Part shown: positions 16,341 through 26,687 of the stretch, one piece after another | Layout: the number at the start of each line of letters is the position of its first letter | Numbering within the stretch: the first letter of the stretch is position 1 | Assembly (NCBI GenBank): GCA_963556195.1 | Contig: OY744531.1 | Location: forward strand, 54,790,700-54,854,699 | From: Sepiola atlantica | Taxonomy: Eukaryota; Mollusca; Cephalopoda; Sepiida; Sepiolidae | Direction: 5' to 3' | Length of the DNA: 64,000 nucleotides | Notes under the pieces: model-generated | Database searches by the model: none | What the model was told of the DNA's origin: nothing | What the model saw: the letters and a program-made list of their open reading frames with translations, nothing else | Made by a program: the position numbers and the translations under genes

Positions 16341-19043
16341 CTAGTCAGTGTCAATCAGCGGCCTAAAGTCTTTGTCATTCAGGATGCCGACGGCATGCCC
16401 GATATTGCCAGTGAGCAATTCTGACGACGCGCGGCCGTCTCGGGAGATGCCCCCGACATCCAGGGGGAAGGTTAACTTTAAAGCTCTATAAAAACAAGGG
16501 TGGACGTAAATGGGGATCCTCCCTTCACATTTATCCCTCAGATCGTCGAGGGAGTCGTGCCCTTCTTCCACCAACGTTAGACCCAGGATCGCATCCTTTG
16601 CTGCTTCTATCATTCGCCACATGGATTTCGTGCGGCGAATTTTCGTCTTCCTGACGAACGTGATCAGCAAAGGAGCATCGGGGAAGTTGGACGGGTTGGT
16701 AGTGTCCAGACCCTGGGTCTTCGTAAGGAGCTGCAGCGGTTTGATGGCACCTCTCTGCTGCGGCGTAAGCTCGGCAGCGGCGTGGTGCAGATCTGCATTG
16801 CAGATGAGGTCCCCTGGCAGGAAGGGGAGCTTTCTCGTCTTCTCCTTTCTTGTAGGAGAGGGCGACGCTTTTTGTTTCTTGGCCTGTTTGGCCACATTGG
16901 GAGTTTTGGACCCCGACTCTTCCTTTCGAGACAGAGAGCGGGAACTAGCTGGGGGAGTTTCAGTGGGGGAAGGGGATTTCTGCTCAGTGGTGGGTTTAGG
17001 TTTTGGGGATTCGGGGGACTGAGCAGGAGAGATAGTCATCTCTACGGACATCGGGGCGGGGGATTGGGGCCCAGCCTCTTTTTCTTGTGAAACGGCACGT
17101 TTGGCCACCTTTCTATCCCGGGTGAACTTTTTCACTGTCTCTCGAGCCGGGGCCGGGCCAGCGTCACCCTCCATCTTCTCCCCTTCCGATTCGGACGATG
17201 AAGATGTTGACGAAGGTAGTGACAGGGGAACCTCGGTTTTTCGTTTCGTGGCCGCTGCCGTGCTAGATGTTTGCTGCGGCTCCTTATCGGTGGGCATATC
17301 CACGCTCATTGACTTAGCGGGACCCCGCATCCCTTTTACTTCAGAGGGCTGCACTTTGGAAGAGGGCTTCTGTGGTTTGTTCTTTCGGACCACTGGGGTG
17401 AAACCCTCCTCGTCTTTTCCGGTGTTAGGAGCTGCTGATGCCGCTGGACCTCCCGGGGCTGCGGCAGAAGGGGTCTTCTTGATTGGCGCCTTTTTTGGGC
17501 AGTCTTTCGCCATATGCCCCTTCTGCTCGCAGTGCCAGCAATGTGGCCTCCTGCCCTCGACGATGATAGACATCGACCAGGAGTCGCACTTGAGCAGTGG
17601 CGGTATCTTGTTGAAGCCATCCCGGTCCAAACGCATTTTAATTTTGTAGTCCCCTACCATTAGGTTATGGGGACCGCGGACCGGGATTATGGCTTCGACG
17701 TCCCCATATTGACTCATCACTGCACCTAGTTGCTCCGAGTCAATATAGCAGGGGACGCCGAGGACAGTGACTAGTGTCCTCCTCCTGCTCAAGTACTCCG
17801 GCCTGAGGATCAGATGTTTATGCCTCAGGTCGGCCCTGGCCAACTTCTCTGCTTCCTGTTCAGAGGGGAGTAAAAGGTCCCAGGTTGCGAAACCTCGACG
17901 GCAAATATATGTCGCCGGGACTTTCAGGGACCATAAAATCTCCCCTACCGTTTCGATCTGGAGCCCAGCCAGCCCTTTGGTTCTGGAGTCGATGGTGACT
18001 AGCGAAACAATTCGCTTCGCTAGCCGTTCCACCGCTCCTGGCGCTGCTTTGATAACGCTACCGTCGGTTAGTTCCTTGTACTTAGACTCGAACAACCGAC
18101 GGTATTCTGACGGGCTTCTTTGCGACTGGGGTCCCCACTGGTCTTTAGGTGATTGGGCAGGAGAGTTGGTTTGCGCCGGAGTTGTAGGTGTTACAGCCTT
18201 CGTCGGCGACGGCGTCTTCTGCCCGGGAGGTATCGCCCATGAATTGGGTGTCTCCGCTGGTGTTGATGAGAGGGACGGCCACTCCTTTGGAGCTGTTTCC
18301 GGCGTTGTTGCCGGCGGAGTGGCCGCCTTGGTTCCTCTTTTGCCAGCGACATCCGCTGCTCCTTTTTTGGTGACGGTGCGAGCAGCCCCCATCTTCCTCG
18401 GCCTAGACTGCCGCATGCTAGCCTTGGCCGGGCCATCTGGAGTCAGCTGCAGAACTTCCATGCTGCTGTCTCTGCTACTGCCACGACTGCTCACAGGGCT
18501 GTGGTCGCTGCAGACACTGCTGTCGCTGCAAATGCTGCTGTCACTTCCAAAGAGTTCTTGGGTGAGGTTGCGGCATTGAGCAGAGTCCCTGTCAATGTGG
18601 GCTGGCGGCTGATCTGGGTCGGTGGCCCCTTCTTTGTGGGACTCCACCGACCGGGTCGCTCTTACTCCTGGAGGCAGGCGGCCTTTTCGCCTACTACCAG
18701 GCGGGCTGACGGTTGAAGCCCGGCGAGCGATTGGTACAGTGGGGAGTCGTTCCCACCGACCCAGATCACCTCTAGGATCTGAGCTATCCTGGGTGGAGCT
18801 GCCGGGGACAGCAGCGTGCAAGCTAACAGGGCTCCCGCCTAAGGCGGCAGACCCTGATCTACTTTCAGTGCTGGGAGCGGCACTGGCGGACGTACTGGGC
18901 ACGACGCCTATGGCGGCGTGACCGTCCTGCTGTTTGAGGTCTGCTCCCTCCCCGACCTGAGACCGTCGCCTCAGTTCGGAAAAGGAGCCCGGGCTAGACA
19001 AAGACTCTGCAGCAGAGCCCGGACCACTCCTCCCCTCTTCCAT
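16341..19043 (-). CDS. ORF1 of unit C: gag-like RNA-binding protein
   Basis: 900 aa. Central block allele 2; C-terminal allele NGAIK; N540 downstream of the zinc knuckle, shared with D and E; N889, shared with B and G. No private change stands out, so C reads as a recombinant of alleles seen elsewhere in the array. Confidence 0.92.
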   Translation of the reverse strand: MEEGRSGPGSAAESLSSPGSFSELRRRSQVGEGADLKQQDGHAAIGVVPSTSASAAPSTESRSGSAALGGSPVSLHAAVPGSSTQDSSDPRGDLGRWERLPTVPIARRASTVSPPGSRRKGRLPPGVRATRSVESHKEGATDPDQPPAHIDRDSAQCRNLTQELFGSDSSICSDSSVCSDHSPVSSRGSSRDSSMEVLQLTPDGPAKASMRQSRPRKMGAARTVTKKGAADVAGKRGTKAATPPATTPETAPKEWPSLSSTPAETPNSWAIPPGQKTPSPTKAVTPTTPAQTNSPAQSPKDQWGPQSQRSPSEYRRLFESKYKELTDGSVIKAAPGAVERLAKRIVSLVTIDSRTKGLAGLQIETVGEILWSLKVPATYICRRGFATWDLLLPSEQEAEKLARADLRHKHLILRPEYLSRRRTLVTVLGVPCYIDSEQLGAVMSQYGDVEAIIPVRGPHNLMVGDYKIKMRLDRDGFNKIPPLLKCDSWSMSIIVEGRRPHCWHCEQKGHMAKDCPKKAPIKKTPSAAAPGGPAASAAPNTGKDEEGFTPVVRKNKPQKPSSKVQPSEVKGMRGPAKSMSVDMPTDKEPQQTSSTAAATKRKTEVPLSLPSSTSSSSESEGEKMEGDAGPAPARETVKKFTRDRKVAKRAVSQEKEAGPQSPAPMSVEMTISPAQSPESPKPKPTTEQKSPSPTETPPASSRSLSRKEESGSKTPNVAKQAKKQKASPSPTRKEKTRKLPFLPGDLICNADLHHAAAELTPQQRGAIKPLQLLTKTQGLDTTNPSNFPDAPLLITFVRKTKIRRTKSMWRMIEAAKDAILGLTLVEEGHDSLDDLRDKCEGRIPIYVHPCFYRALKLTFPLDVGGISRDGRASSELLTGNIGHAVGILNDKDFRPLIDTD

Positions 19044-19427
19044 CCAACTCCCGGCTAGAGACCCGCCGATTCGGATTCAGGAAGACCGTCGCCAAAAGGT
19101 ACGTAAGTCAGACCCGAAACCTGCCAGCTGCTTAAGTCAAGCCTGGGGGTTGGACACCTGCAAGAGAAGGGAACAAAAAGGTTAATACAATGGAACCGCC
19201 CAACAGGGGCGGCCACCCAAGAGGGGTGTGAAGAGACAAATTGCCCAACAGGGGCTAGTCTAAGGGGACAGAGAGAGTCCCCTGATGATTTAGCTTTAAA
19301 CTGGGCGGGGCCCAAGTAGCTGGTCTCCTCTTAGGCAATCACAAGTGATTGCCTAAGAGTTGCCTGAAAAAATACAAGACGAGTCAAGATTTTAAAAGGC
19401 GGGAGAAAATCAATTTATTTATCCAAA
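19044..19427 (-). promoter_or_regulatory. 5'UTR of unit C (type 1)
   Basis: 384 nt. 15-bp hairpin 19328-19359, 7-bp hairpin 19263-19283, acceptor-like CAG 19158-19160 with branchpoint TATTAAC as in A, AATAAA 19414-19419. Confidence 0.73.
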
Positions 19428-19449
19428 TAATATACAGAATACATTAAAT
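19428..19449. other. Junction filler C/D (22 nt)
   Basis: AT-rich filler, identical to the E/F filler (33884-33905) and to no other. Both follow 3'UTRs of type 1 (units D and F). Confidence 0.8.
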
Positions 19450-20119
19450 AGATGTGGCACAAGGCCAAAAGGGGGTATGGGGGGGAAAGAGGGGGTCGGG
19501 GGTCGTCCACTTGGTCTATGAATACCCTAAAAACTAGTTTCAGTCACCACAATACCACATTCACTCTATGGACTTAAGCTACTTAAAATATCCCCAGGTG
19601 TTTCAATGAATTTTATTTACAAAGATTATGTACATGTGTGATGATGGGAGTGGGAGAACAAAAAACTAAGCCTTAAATAATCCCCCAAAAATAAATAAAA
19701 ATAAAAGTGATGGTAAAAATAAAGAAACAAGGAAAATGCTAATTAAGATAAGTTAGTAGGGTCCCCCCCACCTATCTAAGGTATGAAATGCTCGCTGTCT
19801 TCCGGTAAAAACCGAAAGCAAGAGAGTCAGTTCCTAATTGGGAGTGGGCGTTTCTATGGGGGCAAAAGAAATGGAGGGATGGGTTTGTCGGGATGTGCGG
19901 TGTCCTTCAGGATAAGTACTTTTAGGGCGGGTCAGGGATATAAAATAAATTAGGGAACGGGCATCCTGAAGGAGTTCTGACACCTAAAATAAATCTGGGG
20001 ACAGAGAGCTCATTTACGCTACTAGCTAATAGGGACTGCGCCAAAGAATTTGCTGGTCAGTTTTTTAAAAAGGGGTTGTTTTTTCGACAAAGAGACTTTG
20101 AGGTCGCTGTGTGCCATGC
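19450..20119 (-). promoter_or_regulatory. 3'UTR of unit D (type 1)
   Basis: 670 nt. Stem-loop 19900-19983 (arms 19903-19913 and 19963-19973). T-run of 6 at 20061-20066. Plus-strand G-runs 19471-19502. Confidence 0.73.
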
Positions 20120-23100
20120 CTAGGCAGGGAACACGAACTCGAATCTATTCCGCGTGAACACGCATAAACTAGCGGTGTGTATCCACCTACTTTTGAAAAG
20201 TGAAGAAGGCAACCTCCTTCTATCAGATTTGATTTTGATTTTAAGCTGGTGTTTAAAATACGAAATCAAATCATAATAAGAAGGCGGCGCCCCCCCACGC
20301 CCTATCTCTAAGCGAGAAGTATACACCACGAGTCTAGCTACGGCTAAGATCGCGAGCAAAACCATACGTTTCTCCCTGGGCCACAAGGGGTCCATGTTGA
20401 AGACAACGGATGCTAAATCCAAGCACGTCACCCGATCGGGGGTGATGCGAGCCGTCACCTCGCCGACATACGTCCAAAATTCACGAAGTTTGGAGCAGGT
20501 GAAAAAGGCATGTTCCGCCGTTTCAATTTCATCTTCCTCGCAACGTGGGCAAAAGGGGCTGATAGCCATACCAATTTTGAATCGTATGTCATTGAGGGGT
20601 AACACATTTCGAACCAATCGCCAGGTCAGAGAGAACTCAGAATTATTGAGATAGCTCCTGCCTGGCGCCCAATTCCACTGAGAGCGAGCCTCCTCCTCCG
20701 ACAATCCAAGTCGCTCCCCAAGAGGATCCGAAGCGGTCCCCACCACTAACTCCCGATAGAATGTCCTTCTAGACCGGGCGAGGTCACTGGACCCCGGCAG
20801 CACTCTGAGCGCAGCTCGGCATTCGTTGAAGAACTGCGATTGACTCCTTGGCTTACGTCGGCATTCGGCCAAGTGGTCAGGGATGAGGTTAGGAAAAGCG
20901 CTTCCAACCGCAGGGCCCCACGCAGACTCCTCTGTCAAGGTTCGGCTCAGGAATGATAACCGCTCGGCATACAAATGGCTCGCCAAGTCGGGCATTCCCA
21001 AGCCTCCCACATCAGGACGTTGAGTACAGACCTGTCTACGGACTAGCGGCTTCCCCTTTGCCCACAAAAGCGAGAAAAGGAGACGCGTTAAAACCGCTCG
21101 GCGGTCCGCGGGCAGAGGTAGTACAGCCAATCGGTAAAGGATGAGCGGAAAGACGTACGTGACGCACGCCTCAGCCCGACCTTTAAGGGAAAGCCCCCTT
21201 CGAAGCCAAATCCTTACAGACGCTTCGACCTTAGACTGTACTTCCGACCAGTTCTTATCAAGCTGGAGACCGGGTCCGAACCATACGCCGAGGATCCGAA
21301 CCGGGCCGTCAGTCCAGTTGAAAAGGCCCGGGAGCGCAGCCGCGCCACTCCAGGCAGCCAACCTTAGGCCATTGGATTTGCTAAGGTTGACTTTGGCCCC
21401 TGTCACTTTTTCGTACCTTCTGAGTGCCTTAGTCACCGCGAGAATGTCTCGAAAGCACGACACAAACACGGTGACATCATCGGCATACGCGGATACCCTG
21501 GCTCGCGCACCGCCAGGAAGAGCAATACCGCGTAGGGCCAGTCCAGGCTCCCCGATCCTAAGCCTGCGGAGAAAAGGCTCCAAGGCAAGGACGTAAAGCA
21601 GGGGAGACAGCGGACATCCCTGACGTACCGACCGAGAGACGGCAAAAGACTCCGATCGCATTCCATTCACTTGCACCACTGCCGTCGGCCCGCGATACAA
21701 AATGGAGATCCATCTGCGGAAGTCCGGTGTAAAACCGGAGGCCTCTAAAACAGATCCCAGGAACCGATGGTCGACCCTGTCAAAAGCTTTGGACTGATCT
21801 AAATTGATCAGCGCGGCTTCGGTGTCGTCTTCTAATCCCTCTATGATCGTGCGCATCAGATGCAAGTTGTTTTGAATCGATCTCCCCTTCACAGCATAAT
21901 TCTGATCAGGTTCGACCAACTCAGCGATAACAAGCTGCAACCGATTTGCAAGAACTTTGGCCAAAATCTTTAAATCTGTGTTTAGCAGAGTTATGGGCCT
22001 GTAATCGTCTAATTCCCCACCATCTTGGCCCTTTTTCTGAAGCAATGTGATCACTCCCTTGGTGACTTGACCGGGGATGGAACCCTGTTCAAACCAGTGA
22101 TTGAAAACATTGACCAGAATAGGTACGAAGATGTGCGACAGCCTCAAGAACAATTCATAGGGCAAACCATCGAGTCCCGGCGATTTGTCGTAGCCGACCT
22201 GCTTCAGTGCAGCCAAGACCTCACACTCTGTAACGCGCCCATCACAGCTAGCCGCTCGGGCCGCCTCCAGGCGGGGCGAGCCAGCTAAATAGCTGCCAAA
22301 CTCCTCGACGCGGAGTCCGGGCAGTTGGGTGAACCGTTCCATGAAATGCTCACGAAATCCCCGGCAAATCTCCCGAGCCGACACAAGGGTGTGTCCTTCC
22401 GGGTGTTTGACTTGACGAATGAGACCGACCGAGCTGCGACGAAGTGGAGTTCTACGCTCTTGCGCGTCCACATTCACGGCTTCGTTGGACACTCTATCTA
22501 GCCTAGCTCTAACTACTTGACCCTCATACCGCACGTTAGCCGCACGTTTCAGGTCCCCCTTAGCTAGCTCTATGCCTAGGGAATCCCCCCCAGCCACCGC
22601 CCGGGCCAGCTTATTTTCTAAACGCTTTTCTGTTTCTGCCTTATTTAGGGCGAGGCGTTGGCTATATTGAACAGAAAAGCGCCTAATGCCAACTTTGGCG
22701 TTAACCCACCACTTACTCCCGGTTACCGCCCCCACTAATCCCTTTTGAAAGTTAAGAGATAGCTGCTCCCGGAAGTCACGTATCTCCAGTAAGGAGGTAT
22801 TTAACTTCCAGTAGCTAGCTACCTTGTGTGTCTTAGGGGCTAACTCCAGACTGGCCACAAGTAACTTGTGGTCAGAATGGCCTAACCAGTGGAACGTGGG
22901 ACAAGAGATATAATCTACGTTGCCTCTTCTAATTAGCAATCTATCCAAGTAAGAACTTGAATGGAAAGTGCCGCTAGCGAGCCACGTCCACATCTCCCGC
23001 CCTGGGTGATCGATACGAAATCTGTCGACCAGATCGCATTGTGCCATCAGATCAGACAGACTTGTCTCACACCTATCCGACCCACTAGGTCCCCCCACCT

Positions 23101-23554
23101 TATCTATCCTGGGATCAAGGATGGCATTCCAATCTCCCACTAGGATTAGCCGCTCCGAACCACCGAGAAACCCCTCCAACCCCCGGAAAAAGGAAACCCT
23201 CTCACGAATGGAATTGGGCGCATAAACCGCGACGATTCGAAACATGGCACTATTCACGGCAACATCAGCCACGACCAGTCTGCCATCAGCATCCGCGTGA
23301 ACAACGTTTACCCTTGCTAACAGAGTGCGTCTAACTAACAGCGAAACTCCCCGAGCAGAACGGTCACCAAAAGCTGAAAAAACATCGAAATGTTCCGACA
23401 GCAGTCGGTGATCGTCCATCGAAACATAGTGAGTTTCCTGTACCGCAGCCACATCTAATTCAAGAGCCTTGAGATCCCCCAGTATGCGGGCTGCCTTGCT
23501 TAAGGATCTCAAGCCTCTCGCGTTCAAGCTTCCTAGTTTCAAGGTCGTAGCCAT
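20120..23554 (-). CDS. ORF2 of unit D: endonuclease-reverse transcriptase
   Basis: 1144 aa, catalytic residues intact. Endonuclease allele 2: H198 and S201 beside the LDR motif, A239, N314. L31 is shared only with E. A1089 near the C-terminus is shared only with H, although D and H have different 3'UTR types. Confidence 0.96.
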   Translation of the reverse strand: MATTLKLGSLNARGLRSLSKAARILGDLKALELDVAAVQETHYVSMDDHRLLSEHFDVFSAFGDRSARGVSLLVRRTLLARVNVVHADADGRLVVADVAVNSAMFRIVAVYAPNSIRERVSFFRGLEGFLGGSERLILVGDWNAILDPRIDKVGGPSGSDRCETSLSDLMAQCDLVDRFRIDHPGREMWTWLASGTFHSSSYLDRLLIRRGNVDYISCPTFHWLGHSDHKLLVASLELAPKTHKVASYWKLNTSLLEIRDFREQLSLNFQKGLVGAVTGSKWWVNAKVGIRRFSVQYSQRLALNKAETEKRLENKLARAVAGGDSLGIELAKGDLKRAANVRYEGQVVRARLDRVSNEAVNVDAQERRTPLRRSSVGLIRQVKHPEGHTLVSAREICRGFREHFMERFTQLPGLRVEEFGSYLAGSPRLEAARAASCDGRVTECEVLAALKQVGYDKSPGLDGLPYELFLRLSHIFVPILVNVFNHWFEQGSIPGQVTKGVITLLQKKGQDGGELDDYRPITLLNTDLKILAKVLANRLQLVIAELVEPDQNYAVKGRSIQNNLHLMRTIIEGLEDDTEAALINLDQSKAFDRVDHRFLGSVLEASGFTPDFRRWISILYRGPTAVVQVNGMRSESFAVSRSVRQGCPLSPLLYVLALEPFLRRLRIGEPGLALRGIALPGGARARVSAYADDVTVFVSCFRDILAVTKALRRYEKVTGAKVNLSKSNGLRLAAWSGAAALPGLFNWTDGPVRILGVWFGPGLQLDKNWSEVQSKVEASVRIWLRRGLSLKGRAEACVTYVFPLILYRLAVLPLPADRRAVLTRLLFSLLWAKGKPLVRRQVCTQRPDVGGLGMPDLASHLYAERLSFLSRTLTEESAWGPAVGSAFPNLIPDHLAECRRKPRSQSQFFNECRAALRVLPGSSDLARSRRTFYRELVVGTASDPLGERLGLSEEEARSQWNWAPGRSYLNNSEFSLTWRLVRNVLPLNDIRFKIGMAISPFCPRCEEDEIETAEHAFFTCSKLREFWTYVGEVTARITPDRVTCLDLASVVFNMDPLWPREKRMVLLAILAVARLVVYTSRLEIGRGGAPPSYYDLISYFKHQLKIKIKSDRRRLPSSLFKSRWIHTASLCVFTRNRFEFVFPA

Positions 23555-23558
23555 TGCA

Positions 23559-26261
23559 CTAGTCAGTGTCAATCAGCGGCCTAAAGTCTTTGTCAGTGAG
23601 GATGCCGACGGCATGCCCGATATTGCCAGTGAGCAATTCTGACGACGCGCGGCCGTCTCGGGAGATGCCCCCGACATCCAGGGGGAAGGTTAACTTTAAC
23701 GCTCTATAAAAACAAGGGTGGACGTAAATGGGGATCCTCCCTTCACATTTATCCCTCAGATCGTCGAGGGAGTCGTGCCCTTCTTCCACCAACGTTAGAC
23801 CCAGGATCGCATCCTTTGCTGCTTCTATCATTCGCCACATGGATTTCGTGCGGCGAATTTTCGTCTTCCTGACGAACGTGATCAGCAAAGGAGCATCGGG
23901 GAAGTTGGACGGGTTGGTAGTGTCCAGACCCTGGGTCTTCGTAAGGAGCTGCAGCGGCCTGAGCGCGCTTCTTTGCTGCGGCGTGAGCTCGGCAGCGGCG
24001 TGGTGCAGATCTGCTTCGCAGATGAGGTCCCCTGGCAGGAAGGGGAGCTTTCTCGTCTTCTCCTTTCTTGTAGGGGAGGGCGACGCTTTTTGTTTCTTGG
24101 CCTGTTTGGCCACATTGGGAGTTTTGGACCCCGACTCTTCCTTTCGAGACAGAGAGCGGGAACTGGCTGGGGGAGTTTCAGTGGGGGAAGGGGATTTCTG
24201 CTCAGTGGTGGGTTTAGGTTTTGGGGATTCGGGGGACTGAGCAGGAGAGATAGTCATCTCTACGGACATCGGGGCGGGGGATTGGGGCCCAGCCTCTTTT
24301 TCTTGTGAAACGGCACGTTTGGCCACCTTTCTATCCCGGGTGAACTTTTTCACTGTCTCTCGAGCCGGGGCCGGGCCAGCGTCACCCTCCATCTTCTCCC
24401 CTTCCGATTCGGACGATGAAGATGTTGACGAAGGTAGTGACAGGGGAACCTCGGTTTTTCGTTTCGTGGCCGCTGCCGTGCTAGATGTTTGCTGCGGCTC
24501 CTTATCGGTGGGCATATCCACGCTCATTGACTTAGCGGGACCCCGCATCCCTTTTACTTCAGAGGGCTGCACTTTGGAAGAGGGCTTCTGTGGTTTGTTC
24601 TTTCGGACCACTGGGGTGAAACCCTCCTCGTCTTTTCCGGTGTTAGGAGCTGCTGATGCCGCTGGACCTCCCGGGGCTGCGGCAGAAGGGGTCTTCTTGA
24701 TTGGCGCCTTTTTTGGGCAGTCTTTCGCCATATGCCCCTTCTGCTCGCAGTGCCAGCAATGTGGCCTCCTGCCCTCGACGATGATAGACATCGACCAGGA
24801 GTCGCACTTGAGCAGTGGCGGTATCTTGTTGAAGCCATCCCGGTCCAAACGCATTTTAATTTTGTAGTCCCCTACCATTAGGTTATGGGGACCGCGGACC
24901 GGGATTATGGCTTCGACGTCCCCATATTGACTCATCACTGCACCTAGTTGCTCCGAGTCAATATAGCAGGGGACGCCGAGGACAGTGACTAGTGTCCTCC
25001 TCCTGCTCAAGTACTCCGGCCTGAGGATCAGATGTTTATGCCTCAGGTCGGCCCTGGCCAACTTCTCTGCTTCCTGTTCAGAGGGGAGTAAAAGGTCCCA
25101 GGTTGCGAAACCTCGACGGCAAATATATGTCGCCGGGACTTTCAGGGACCATAAAATCTCCCCTACCGTTTCGATCTGGAGCCCAGCCAGCCCTTTGGTT
25201 CTGGAGTCGATGGTGACTAGCGAAACAATTCGCTTCGCTAGCCGTTCCACCGCTCCTGGCGCTGCTTTGATAACGCTACCGTCGGTTAGTTCCTTGTACT
25301 TAGACTCGAACAACCGACGGTATTCTGACGGGCTTCTTTGCGACTGGGGTCCCCACTGGTCTTTAGGTGATTGGGCAGGAGAGTTGGTTTGCGCCGGAGT
25401 TGTAGGTGTTACAGCCTTCGTCGGCGACGGCGTCTTCTGCCCGGGAGGTATCGCCCATGAATTGGGTGTCTCCGCTGGTGTTGATGAGAGGGACGGCCAC
25501 TCCTTTGGAGCTGTTTCCGGCGTTGTTGCCGGCGGAGTGGCCGCCTTGGTTCCTCTCTTGCCAGCGACATCCGCTGCTCCTTTTTTGGTGACGGTGCGAG
25601 CAGCCCCCATCTTCCTCGGCCTAGACTGCCGCATGCTAGCCTTGGCCGGGCCATCTGGAGTCAGCTGCAGAACTTCCATGCTGCTGTCTCTGCTACTGCC
25701 ACGACTGCTCACAGGGCTGTGGTCGCTGCAGACACTGCTGTCGCTGCAAATGCTGCTGTCACTTCCAAAGAGTTCTTGGGTGAGGTTGCGGCATTGAGCA
25801 GAGTCCCTGTCAATGTGGGCTGGCGGCTGATCTGGGTCGGTGGCCCCTTCTTTGTGGGACTCCACCGACCGGGTCGCTCTTACTCCTGGAGGCAGGCGGC
25901 CTTTTCGCCTACTACCAGGCGGGCTGACGGTTGAAGCCCGACGAGCGATTGGTGCAGTGGGGAGTCGTTCCCACCGACCCAGATCACCTCTAAGATCTGA
26001 GCTATCCTGGGTGGAGCTGCCGGGGACAGCAGCGTGCAAGCTAACAGGGCTCCCGCCTAAGGCGGCAGACCCCGATCTACCTTCAGTGCTGGGAGCGGCA
26101 CTGGCGGACGTACTGGGCACGACGCCTATGGCGGCGTGACCGTCCTGCTGTTTGAGGTCTGCTCCCTCCCCGACCTGAGACCGTCGCCTCAGTTCGGAAA
26201 AGGAGCCCGGGCTAGACAAAGACTCTGCAGCAGAGCCCGGACCACTCCTCCCCTCTTCCAT
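23559..26261 (-). CDS. ORF1 of unit D: gag-like RNA-binding protein
   Basis: 900 aa. G61 (also in B), L90 and A103 (L90 shared with E; A103 with E and I), N540, central block allele 2, C-terminal allele ESALR, T889. The N-terminal low-complexity region is of unchanged length. Confidence 0.92.
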   Translation of the reverse strand: MEEGRSGPGSAAESLSSPGSFSELRRRSQVGEGADLKQQDGHAAIGVVPSTSASAAPSTEGRSGSAALGGSPVSLHAAVPGSSTQDSSDLRGDLGRWERLPTAPIARRASTVSPPGSRRKGRLPPGVRATRSVESHKEGATDPDQPPAHIDRDSAQCRNLTQELFGSDSSICSDSSVCSDHSPVSSRGSSRDSSMEVLQLTPDGPAKASMRQSRPRKMGAARTVTKKGAADVAGKRGTKAATPPATTPETAPKEWPSLSSTPAETPNSWAIPPGQKTPSPTKAVTPTTPAQTNSPAQSPKDQWGPQSQRSPSEYRRLFESKYKELTDGSVIKAAPGAVERLAKRIVSLVTIDSRTKGLAGLQIETVGEILWSLKVPATYICRRGFATWDLLLPSEQEAEKLARADLRHKHLILRPEYLSRRRTLVTVLGVPCYIDSEQLGAVMSQYGDVEAIIPVRGPHNLMVGDYKIKMRLDRDGFNKIPPLLKCDSWSMSIIVEGRRPHCWHCEQKGHMAKDCPKKAPIKKTPSAAAPGGPAASAAPNTGKDEEGFTPVVRKNKPQKPSSKVQPSEVKGMRGPAKSMSVDMPTDKEPQQTSSTAAATKRKTEVPLSLPSSTSSSSESEGEKMEGDAGPAPARETVKKFTRDRKVAKRAVSQEKEAGPQSPAPMSVEMTISPAQSPESPKPKPTTEQKSPSPTETPPASSRSLSRKEESGSKTPNVAKQAKKQKASPSPTRKEKTRKLPFLPGDLICEADLHHAAAELTPQQRSALRPLQLLTKTQGLDTTNPSNFPDAPLLITFVRKTKIRRTKSMWRMIEAAKDAILGLTLVEEGHDSLDDLRDKCEGRIPIYVHPCFYRALKLTFPLDVGGISRDGRASSELLTGNIGHAVGILTDKDFRPLIDTD

Positions 26262-26668
26262 CCAACTCCCGGCTAGAGACCCGCCGATTCGGATTCAGGA
26301 AGACCGTCGCCAAAAGGTACGTAAGTCAGACCCGAAACCTGCCAGCTGCTTAAGTCAAGCCTGGGGGTTGGACACCTGCAAGAGAAGGGAACAAAAAGAT
26401 TAATACAATGGAACCGCCCAAGAGGGGCGGCCACCCAAGAGGGGTGTGAAGAGACAAATTGCCCAACAGGGGCTAGTCTAAGGGGACAGAGAGAGTCCCC
26501 TGATGATTTAGCTTTAAACTGGGCGGGGCCCAAGTAGCTGGTCTCCTCTTAGGCAATCACAAGTGATTGCCTAAGAGTTGCCTAGAAAAATACAAGACGA
26601 GTCAAGATTTTAAAAGGCGGGAGAAAATCCTTTTAAAAGGCGGGAGAAAATCAATTTATTTATCCAAA
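26262..26668 (-). promoter_or_regulatory. 5'UTR of unit D (type 1, with 23-bp duplication)
   Basis: 407 nt instead of 384. 15-bp hairpin 26546-26577, 7-bp hairpin 26481-26501, acceptor-like CAG 26376-26378, AATAAA 26655-26660. The duplication at 26608-26652 lies between the hairpin and the AATAAA. Confidence 0.73.
26608..26652. repeat. Private 22/23-bp tandem duplication in 5'UTR of D
   Basis: The segment TTTTAAAAGGCGGGAGAAAA followed by TC occurs twice, at 26608-26629 and 26631-26652, with one C between. All other units have a single copy. It fully accounts for the 7238-bp period at this point. Replication slippage is the simplest origin; a footprint near the unit end is possible. Confidence 0.92.
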
Positions 26669-26687
26669 AATTTGTACATAAATAATC
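26669..26687. other. Junction filler D/E (19 nt)
   Basis: AATTTGTACATAAATAATC, also found unchanged at junctions F/G, H/I and I/J. All four follow 3'UTRs of type 2 (E, G, I, J). Confidence 0.82.

Larger units (their letters stand above)
12230..19427 (-). mobile_element. LINE unit C (complete, 7198 bp)
   Basis: Complete: 3'UTR 12230-12901, ORF2 12902-16336, ORF1 16341-19043, 5'UTR 19044-19427. It combines ORF1 central block allele 2 with the NGAIK-type C-terminal allele (N749, G765-K768), whereas B pairs allele 2 with the ESALR type. A crossover or conversion between residues 654 and 749 would explain this. Confidence 0.94.
19450..26668 (-). mobile_element. LINE unit D (complete, 7219 bp)
   Basis: Complete: 3'UTR 19450-20119, ORF2 20120-23554, ORF1 23559-26261, 5'UTR 26262-26668. 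Its 5'UTR is 23 bp longer than in other units because of a local tandem duplication. It joins endonuclease allele 2 to 3'UTR type 1, a combination seen in no other unit, which marks it as a mosaic. Confidence 0.94.
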
